From CAYZJD01 sp964478455 (lineage in GTDB: Bacteria > Acidobacteriota > Terriglobia > Bryobacterales > Bryobacteraceae): DNA of 12,323 nucleotides. Below, in pieces: positions 6,850 to 11,851 of this stretch. The DNA is taken from positions 1-12,323 of the forward strand of contig CAYZJD010000107.1 of assembly GCA_964478455.1 (NCBI GenBank), in the 5' to 3' direction. Below the pieces are notes generated by a model, which worked only from the letters and a program-made list of their open reading frames with translations, was not told the origin of the DNA and did no database searches. Position numbers and translations under genes: made by a program. Positions within the stretch are counted from its first letter, which is position 1; the number at the start of each line of letters is the position of its first letter.

Positions 6850-7527
6850 GTGGCGGGTAACTCTTCGCTGGCCAGCGGACTGGCGCTGGTATTTGACATG
6901 GATGGAGTGATCGTGGACTCCAACCCCGTCCACATCGAATCCTGGCACGTTTATCTCGCCCGGTTCGGCATCAGGCCCGGGGACGACTTACCGCGGCGGA
7001 TGTTCGGCCGGCACAACAGCGAGATCGTCAGGGATTACCTTGGCAGCGGCCTCGGTCCGGAGGAGGTCGCGCGGCACGGTGTTGCCAAGGAGGCCCTTTA
7101 TCGGCAGTTGATGAAACCGCAAATTCGGGAGCGGCTGGTGCCGGGCATCACGTCCTTCCTCGAGAGACACCGAGGCGCGCCGATGGGAGTCGCGACCAAC
7201 GCCGAGCGGGTGAACCTGGAATTCGTGCTGTCCGAGTCGGGTTTGGGCGAATACTTCCCGGTGCGGATCGACGGCGATCAGATCGGCCGTCCCAAGCCGT
7301 CTCCGGAGATCTACCTTCGAATGGCCGAGTCCCTCGGCACCCCGGCGCCCAACTGCATCATCTTCGAAGACTCAGCGCCCGGTGTGGCGGCAGCTCGGGC
7401 CGCAGGCGCCCGGGTAGTCTGTGTGCGGACGACGCACGAGGCGCTTCCCGGCGCGGATTTGAATATTGACGACTTTCTCAGCCCGGAGCTCGAGCCATGG
7501 CTTTCCCGGCAGGCAGTCCACGAGTAA
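6850..7527 (+). CDS. HAD-superfamily hydrolase, beta-phosphoglucomutase-like
   Basis: A 225-aa haloacid-dehalogenase enzyme with a helical cap, of the beta-phosphoglucomutase/phosphatase group. All four catalytic motifs are intact: DMDGVIVDS (Asp16 nucleophile, Asp18 acid/base), Thr116 in VATNAERVN, Lys149 in GRPKPSPEIYL, and Glu173-Asp174 in IFEDSAPGV. These proteins use an aspartyl-phosphate intermediate and Mg2+ to dephosphorylate or isomerise sugar phosphates in the cytoplasm; the exact substrate is open. GTG at 6850 is chosen as start: it gives the short lead into the first beta strand expected of the family and sits just after an extended -10. The frame is open from 6757 upstream, but that part does not look like HAD sequence. 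Its 3' end overlaps the next gene by 31 bases. Confidence 0.85.
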   Translation: MAGNSSLASGLALVFDMDGVIVDSNPVHIESWHVYLARFGIRPGDDLPRRMFGRHNSEIVRDYLGSGLGPEEVARHGVAKEALYRQLMKPQIRERLVPGITSFLERHRGAPMGVATNAERVNLEFVLSESGLGEYFPVRIDGDQIGRPKPSPEIYLRMAESLGTPAPNCIIFEDSAPGVAAARAAGARVVCVRTTHEALPGADLNIDDFLSPELEPWLSRQAVHE

Positions 7528-9281
7528 GTCCTCTGGCGCTCTTCTTCCTGCTGCTGGCGGCAGGCGGCGTGTGGGCGCAGATCGGTCCCGTGGCGATAGA
7601 ACAGATCGATCGTCACTGGCCGGCGCCCGCGGGTTTCCTCACGGCGCTTCTGCTACTCTTGCTGGCAGCGCTGGCGGCGTGGAGTCTGCGGGAGCGTCGA
7701 TCGGCGAGCCAGCGGCGGAGGATCAGAAGCCTGTACGCCCTGGGGGAGGAGATGACTGCCGCCCGCCCCCCGGAAGAGAACCTGCGTAGGTTGCGGTCGG
7801 TTCTGCCGGGAGTTCTGGACGTCTCGGACGTGGAACTCTACGCGGCCGAGCAGGGCTCCGGCAGGATTCACCGGGTGGAATTGGAGACTGGCCGACCGCC
7901 GGCCGCCTCCGGCGACGACACGTTCCGCCGCCGCGCGCTCGAGAGCTGCTTCCGAAACCGAAGTCTGCTCGCCATTCCCGACTTGTACCGGAGTCCGTAC
8001 TACCAGGGCGAGCCGGGGCTGCTGCCGAGGTCCATGCTCTTCGTGCCGATGTTCGTCCAGAATGAGCTCCTTGGAATCCTGGAAATCAGCCATGCCGCCG
8101 GCGTGCGTCATTTCAGCGACGAAGAACAAGCGCTGGCGCAGCACCTGGCGAATCAGATCGGCATCGGACTGAAACTCCATCAACAGCGCGACATCCAGGA
8201 CCAGTTGTTCCGCAGCGAGAAGCTGGCCGCCACCGGGCAGCTCGTCTCAAACGTTGCAGGCGAATTACGGTCGCCGCTAGCGGCCGCCGCCAACCTCGCT
8301 GAGACCATTCTGGTTAGTGAGGCAAGCAGTCCGGCCGCGCCGGAGTTGCGCGCTATCTCCGCCAAGACCCGCCACGCGCTCGAGATCGTCAACCGGCTGC
8401 TCAGTCTCGCCCGTTCCGAAAAGGAAGCCGCCCGGCCAGTCGATGCGAGCGGCATCCTCGCGGGATTGCTCGGCCTGCGGAAACGCCGCTGGGCTGAGCA
8501 GCAGATCGAACTCGAGGATCACGTGCCGCGCGAGCCGCTCATGGTCGTGGGCTCGCAGACGCACCTCGAACAGGTGCTTCAGAACCTCCTCACAATGGCT
8601 GAGCGTTCGCTTGCCGGGGCGCCTGCCAGAAAGATCCGGGTCAGGGGCACGCGGCTGGCCGGCAGGATCGAATTGGAGATCCACTCCTCGGGCCACGCCA
8701 CCCCGGAGACCGGAGACGAGGCCGGGGAAGCAGCGCCGGATAATGACACAGACACACTCAGCTTTGGCCTTTGCCGCAGTATCCTTCGCAGCCACGATGG
8801 CGATCTCCGCCTGATCAACGATGCACAAGGTGGATGGTGCTGCCAGGTGGATCTGCCGGCAGTGCGGGAGGCCTCGATCGCCAGCGCTCCTCTGCCTGTC
8901 CCCGCCGTGCGCCAGATGACCGCGCTCGTGGCAGAGCCCGACGCAAAGGAGCGGCTCAGACTGCTGTCGCTGCTTGACGACTCCGGTCACCGCGCCGTGC
9001 CCGCAGGCACCTTTGAGGAAGCCACCGACTTGATCGCGCGTTTTTACTTCCATGTCGTGTTCTGCTCGATTCACTTGCCCGGGCTGAACTGGCCCGAGTT
9101 CTTCGATTGGAACCGTGGGAAGACAGAGGTCTTCGTGTTGTTGACCGAGGCTTACGACGACGAGCTGTTGCGTGCCGTCCGCGAGCGCGGCGGCTCGATT
9201 CTCAGTAGGCCGCTTCAGCCCGGCGAGCTGGCGCCGGTGCTGGCCTCGGTCGAATTGCGCCTCCAGTCAGCAGCGCAGTAG
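7497..9281 (+). CDS. Membrane GAF / degenerate histidine kinase / degenerate receiver protein
   Basis: A 594-aa protein built like a hybrid sensor kinase. Hydrophobic segments at about 12-28 and 47-63 bracket a short external loop; a GAF-like domain covers about 78-225 (SMLFVPMFVQNELLGILEIS); a dimerisation helix pair follows (240-306), an ATPase-like domain (345-455) and a receiver-like domain (474-590). Catalytic residues are largely gone. The H-box reads EKLAATGQLVSNVAGELRSP, with Gly255 where the phospho-accepting His belongs. The N-box reads NLLTMA, with Met367 for the Mg-binding Asn. No DxGxG box is evident, although the G2-like FGLCRSIL and the GGW..QVDLP tail remain. In the receiver the acidic pair is Glu480-Pro481, the phospho-acceptor Asp is Ser524 in FCSIHLPG, and the Lys is Arg571 in SRPL. 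It is probably a pseudokinase/pseudoreceiver scaffold or sensor. The ATG at 7497 has GGAG 8 bases upstream. Confidence 0.85.
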   Translation: MAFPAGSPRVSPLALFFLLLAAGGVWAQIGPVAIEQIDRHWPAPAGFLTALLLLLLAALAAWSLRERRSASQRRRIRSLYALGEEMTAARPPEENLRRLRSVLPGVLDVSDVELYAAEQGSGRIHRVELETGRPPAASGDDTFRRRALESCFRNRSLLAIPDLYRSPYYQGEPGLLPRSMLFVPMFVQNELLGILEISHAAGVRHFSDEEQALAQHLANQIGIGLKLHQQRDIQDQLFRSEKLAATGQLVSNVAGELRSPLAAAANLAETILVSEASSPAAPELRAISAKTRHALEIVNRLLSLARSEKEAARPVDASGILAGLLGLRKRRWAEQQIELEDHVPREPLMVVGSQTHLEQVLQNLLTMAERSLAGAPARKIRVRGTRLAGRIELEIHSSGHATPETGDEAGEAAPDNDTDTLSFGLCRSILRSHDGDLRLINDAQGGWCCQVDLPAVREASIASAPLPVPAVRQMTALVAEPDAKERLRLLSLLDDSGHRAVPAGTFEEATDLIARFYFHVVFCSIHLPGLNWPEFFDWNRGKTEVFVLLTEAYDDELLRAVRERGGSILSRPLQPGELAPVLASVELRLQSAAQ

Positions 9282-9285
9282 CGCA

Positions 9286-9300
9286 GCTCCTCAGTGGAGC
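9286..9300 (+). repeat. Short hairpin directly after the sensor gene
   Basis: GCTCC and GGAGC pair around TCAGT, 4 bases after the stop of the sensor-like gene. There is no T-run. It is the first of four palindromes in this 140-base spacer. Confidence 0.3.
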
Positions 9301-9318
9301 GGGCCGCCAGGCCTGCAA

Positions 9319-9338
9319 TGCCGGCGGTCGCGCCGGCA
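9319..9338. repeat. Perfect palindrome B (TGCCGGCG ... CGCCGGCA)
   Basis: Eight-base arms around the loop GTCG. The same octamers recur in the opposite order at 9371-9390, so the two form a mirrored pair, as in REP/BIME-type intergenic elements. Whether the unit recurs in the genome cannot be seen here. Confidence 0.55.
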
Positions 9339-9370
9339 GAGGGTTCAGCGCAGCGTCCGCCGCAGCCAGC

Positions 9371-9390
9371 CGCCGGCAGGACTGCCGGCG
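9371..9390. repeat. Perfect palindrome C (CGCCGGCAG GA CTGCCGGCG)
   Basis: Nine-base arms with a two-base centre, nearly a perfect 20-base palindrome. It shares its arm octamer with palindrome B but with arm order reversed, and abuts the terminator-like hairpin at 9388. Confidence 0.55.
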
Positions 9391-9423
9391 TAGCGCAGGT
9401 GCCTGACCTACGCATTGGTTTTT
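9388..9423 (+). terminator. Probable terminator-like stem-loop with T-run
   Basis: GCGTAG (9388-9393) pairs with CTACGC (9408-9413); within it CAGG pairs with CCTG after a two-base internal mismatch. TTTTT follows at 9419-9423, five bases after the stem. The form is imperfect, but the position, between the sensor gene and the next gene's promoter, is right for a rho-independent terminator. Confidence 0.4.
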
Positions 9424-9431
9424 CATCACCT

Positions 9432-9440
9432 TGCTAGAAT
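9432..9440 (+). promoter_or_regulatory. Extended -10 box of the exported-protein gene
   Basis: TGCTAGAAT (TGn plus TAGAAT) ends 10 bases before the ATG at 9451, the same geometry as the HAD gene. Confidence 0.4.
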
Positions 9441-9450
9441 AACCAGCAGC

Positions 9451-9954
9451 ATGACTCCGCCGCGCCTCTGCCGGATCATCGCCGGCCTCTGGTTGCTGGC
9501 GATTTCCGCCGGCGCTCAAAAGCAGAAGTATTCCGGTCCCCGGCCGCCGAAGCCCGATCTTCCTTACCTGGTTCACGCGGATAACCTAGTGGAAACCGAG
9601 CCTGGGGAAGCCCGTGAGGAGCAGCGCAAAGAGGGCATCACATATGTCACCAAGGGCGCTTCCTCGCCGGTTCGGACCCCGCTGGCCGAGCCGGTCTTCC
9701 TTTTCCAATCGGAAACGATCGCCCCCGGGCGGCTCAGCCTGTTCCGTCTCCAGAGCAAGGGTGGAAATCGCGAAATTGTGTTCCCGCCCCCCAACAAACG
9801 AAAGAACGACGATCCGTCGCGGCCCCGGCGGCTGATCCTTGCACAGCTCGACGAGAACTTGTATCGCCTCGAAGCCAACGAAACGCTGGACAACGGCGAG
9901 TACTGCTTGTCCCCGAGCGATTCCAACCGCGTGTTCTGCTTCCAGGTGTATTAG
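9451..9954 (+). CDS. Hypothetical exported protein
   Basis: A 167-aa protein with a clear N-terminal signal peptide: basic start (PPRLCR), hydrophobic core (IIAGLWLLAISAGA) and a likely cut after SAGA, before QKQKY. The mature part is polar and Pro/Arg-rich, with a beta-rich C-terminal half containing PVFLFQSETI, RLSLFRLQS, LDENLYRLEANETLDNGEYC and FCFQVY. Two Cys near the end, in GEYCLSP and VFCFQVY, are spaced to make a disulfide after export. I do not recognise the family and assign no function; the LxLDxGxYxLxP style of the end resembles small periplasmic or surface beta-sandwich proteins, which is only an impression. ATG 9451 is chosen over the upstream open frame because it starts the signal peptide and follows a promoter box. 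It is a single-gene unit between a terminator and a non-coding stretch. Confidence 0.7.
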   Translation: MTPPRLCRIIAGLWLLAISAGAQKQKYSGPRPPKPDLPYLVHADNLVETEPGEAREEQRKEGITYVTKGASSPVRTPLAEPVFLFQSETIAPGRLSLFRLQSKGGNREIVFPPPNKRKNDDPSRPRRLILAQLDENLYRLEANETLDNGEYCLSPSDSNRVFCFQVY

Positions 9955-10077
9955 CACATCTCAGCAACGGGCGTTTCTCGTCAAGTTGAGGTGGAATGGA
10001 CCGGCGGAACTTGCACGAACGCCATTTGGGCTCAGGGCCCCGATTGTGCAATTCGGGAGCGAAGGTGCGTTCGTTTG

Positions 10078-10132
10078 CCGAGATGCCGTCGGCTCTGTCA
10101 AGTGGTCAAGTCAACTCTTCCCCAGCTCATCC
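10078..10132 (+). repeat. Left copy of perfect 55-bp duplication at gap edge
   Basis: Begins CCGAGATGCCGTCGG, ends CCCAGCTCATCC exactly at the first N. It is identical to 10233-10287. Confidence 0.95.
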
Positions 10133-10232
10133 NNNNNNNNNNNNNNNNNNNNNNNNNNNNNNNNNNNNNNNNNNNNNNNNNNNNNNNNNNNNNNNNNNNN
10201 NNNNNNNNNNNNNNNNNNNNNNNNNNNNNNNN
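10133..10232. other. Assembly gap of exactly 100 N
   Basis: A round-number placeholder, not a measured length. The flanking 55-bp identity suggests that the two contig ends overlap and little or no sequence may be missing. Confidence 0.99.
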
Positions 10233-10287
10233 CCGAGATGCCGTCGGCTCTGTCAAGTGGTCAAGTCAACTCTTCCCCAGCTCATCC
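10233..10287 (+). repeat. Right copy of perfect 55-bp duplication at gap edge
   Basis: Starts at the first base after the N run and repeats 10078-10132 without a mismatch; identity stops at 10288 only because the left copy ends at the gap. Confidence 0.95.
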
Positions 10288-10352
10288 GTCCGGGTCCTGG
10301 GCGGGGAGGCGTCGCAGATCGCCCACTCACATCGACGGCTCCTGGGCTCCCG

Positions 10353-10358
10353 TATGAT
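10353..10358 (+). promoter_or_regulatory. -10-like box of the hydrolase gene
   Basis: TATGAT ends 8 bases before the ATG at 10367, so the transcript would begin at or next to the start codon. No convincing -35. Confidence 0.4.
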
Positions 10359-10366
10359 GTGCATTA

Positions 10367-11362
10367 ATGGCAACTGCTCAGGCCGGCTTGCGACGCCGGT
10401 TGCGTCGGGTGGCGTGGACAGCAGCGTTTACTGTCTGCCTAGCGGTCCTGATTGCCGGCGTAGGTGCGACATATCAATTGATCGCAAGCGCCCGGGACCG
10501 ACAGGCCAATCCTCCTCCCGGAAAGATGATCGACGTGGGCAGATTCCGCATGCACCTGTACTGTGTGGGACAAGGATCGCCGACGGTCATTTTGGATTCC
10601 GGGCTCTCCGATACCTGGTTGCATTGGCACAAGGTGCAGCCTCAAGTCGCGCAGTTCACACGGGTTTGCTCCTATGACCGGGCCGGGCTGGGCTGGAGCG
10701 AGCCCAGTCCGAGGCCGCGCACCAGCCGGGTGATTGCCGAGGAACTGCATGCCCTGTTGAAAAAGGCTCAAGTGCCGCCTCCGTTTGTTCTGGTCGGACA
10801 CTCGATGGGCGGGCTGAACGTGCGGATGTATGTCAGCCTGTATCCGTCCGACGTCGTGGGTATGGTGCTCGTGGATGCCTGTCATCCCGAACAGAGCCGT
10901 CGGCTTCCCCAGGCAGCAAATCCGTGGCGGAACGCGATGTTGTGGCAAAAGAGACTGATGCCTTTCGGCATTCCACGCTTTCTTGGCTGGTGTGGCCAAG
11001 GGATGGCGGAAGTGCAGCCTGCATTTCGGAGTTTCGATTGCTCGGTGCAGCAGAAGCTGGGGTGGTCCGCGGAAACGGATTCATTTAACGAGAGCCTGAG
11101 GCAGGTGGGTGCCACCGGTTCGTTGGGTGATATGCCGCTGGTGGTGCTCTCACACGTCCCCGGTGCAAAGCAACCAGGCTTCGAGCAGCGCAAGAGTTTT
11201 GAGGCGTCCTGGGCACAGATGCAAGAAGAACTGGCGCGGCTTTCGTCGCGCGGGTGCCGCAGGATTGCCCCGGGAAGTGGCCATCTGGTACATCGCGAGA
11301 GGCCGGACCTGGTAATCGACGCCATTCGAGATGTCGTTGCCCAGTGTAGAACCGCACAATGA
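10367..11362 (+). CDS. Membrane-anchored alpha/beta hydrolase
   Basis: A 331-aa alpha/beta-hydrolase-fold protein. The basic N terminus (LRRRLRRVAW) leads into a single hydrophobic segment at about 18-38, so it is probably tethered with the catalytic domain outside the cytoplasm. Then come the strand GSPTVILDSGL (70-80), the oxyanion/turn region RVCSYDRAGLGWSEPS, the nucleophile elbow GHSMGG with Ser146, VGMVLVDACHPEQ, and the catalytic His306 in GSGHLVHRERPDLV. The acid is not obvious by eye. Substrate is unknown; esterase or lipase activity is the family default. It starts at ATG 10367 after a TATGAT box, without a Shine-Dalgarno. It lies between a repeat-induced assembly break and an IS91-type element, so it may have arrived by transfer. 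A further ATG overlaps its stop (ATGA at 11359-11362). Confidence 0.85.
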   Translation: MATAQAGLRRRLRRVAWTAAFTVCLAVLIAGVGATYQLIASARDRQANPPPGKMIDVGRFRMHLYCVGQGSPTVILDSGLSDTWLHWHKVQPQVAQFTRVCSYDRAGLGWSEPSPRPRTSRVIAEELHALLKKAQVPPPFVLVGHSMGGLNVRMYVSLYPSDVVGMVLVDACHPEQSRRLPQAANPWRNAMLWQKRLMPFGIPRFLGWCGQGMAEVQPAFRSFDCSVQQKLGWSAETDSFNESLRQVGATGSLGDMPLVVLSHVPGAKQPGFEQRKSFEASWAQMQEELARLSSRGCRRIAPGSGHLVHRERPDLVIDAIRDVVAQCRTAQ

Positions 11363-11553
11363 CAGAGACGCCCTCGGGGTTCTTCTCAGGTCACACGCCA
11401 GTCAAGGTTGGAACTATGCGGCGGGGCCGAAGTCGTCCGCTTGTGGGAAGTCGCGCGGCGGTTTCTCCGCTCAGGCGTCGCTCGCGGCATCCACTTGGAC
11501 GGTTTGTCGCTAGCCTTCATCGGAAACGCCTCGGCGCACGACGGCTGGGATAA
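11359..11553 (+). pseudogene. Possible cut-off downstream reading frame
   Basis: An ATG overlapping the hydrolase stop by 4 bases opens a frame reading MTETPSGFFSGHTPVKVGT, which looks gene-like, then turns into an Arg-rich run typical of non-coding GC-rich DNA. The change comes near the GAAC at 11411, a tetranucleotide of the kind IS91 elements insert beside. It may be the stub of an operon partner interrupted by the element, or chance. No family is recognised. Confidence 0.2.
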
Positions 11554-11851
11554 AGGGCGGACTTCGAGCCGAGGCGTTTCCGATAAGGAGACTAGAAGGA
11601 AGCCGCTGGCGTTTGCGGCGGACGCGGCAGCTATGGGGATTGAAGGCTACTTTGGTAGGGACAGGCCTGATCTTGATCCTGCCGACCGTCACCGCGACGG
11701 CGGGAATTGTCTTCGAAGGGGGACGGCAGTGATGGTGTGCTCGATTGGAAGTGCGTCATCAAGGCGGTGCGTGAGGCGGCAGGAGGCAATTGGACACACG
11801 AGTCCGCCGGTGTGCTGCGCGCACGTCGCTGGGCCACAGCTCGCCGGGGCG
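11363..11851. other. Gene-free stretch between hydrolase and transposase
   Basis: Apart from the weak frame at 11359-11553 there is no believable gene. The stretch holds a perfect 17-bp inverted repeat (11519-11584) and a looser mirrored pair, GGCCGAAGTCGTCCGC (11425-11440) against GGCGGACTTCGAGCC (11556-11570). As the 3' flank of an IS91-type transposase it probably contains the element's replication-origin end. Confidence 0.5.
11519..11584. repeat. Perfect 17-bp inverted repeat with 32-base spacer
   Basis: ATCGGAAACGCCTCGGC (11519-11535) and GCCGAGGCGTTTCCGAT (11568-11584) are exact reverse complements around a 32-base centre. It could fold into a long hairpin or be a pair of recombinase/replication-protein sites. 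It lies 268 bases beyond the transposase stop. Confidence 0.9.

Larger units (their letters stand above)
9955..10366. other. Gene-free stretch containing assembly gap and duplicated 55-mer
   Basis: No convincing gene on either strand. It holds about 120 bases of unassigned sequence after the exported-protein gene, a 55-base sequence, the N run, the same 55 bases again and about 80 bases leading to the hydrolase. The 55-mer carries three close GTCAA words (GTCAAGTGGTCAAGTCAAC), in the style of an insertion-sequence end, but no transposase is seen. Confidence 0.6.

Noticed and set aside
6709..6948. Open frame extending xdhC upstream.
   Set aside because: The extension crosses a perfect TATAAT and the divergent HAD promoter and lacks XdhC similarity; the protein starts naturally at 6708.
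10078..10287. A genuine tandem or direct repeat flanking an inserted element.
   Set aside because: Both copies abut the N run exactly and have an assembler-typical length of 55; an overlap artefact is simpler than a 55-bp target duplication.
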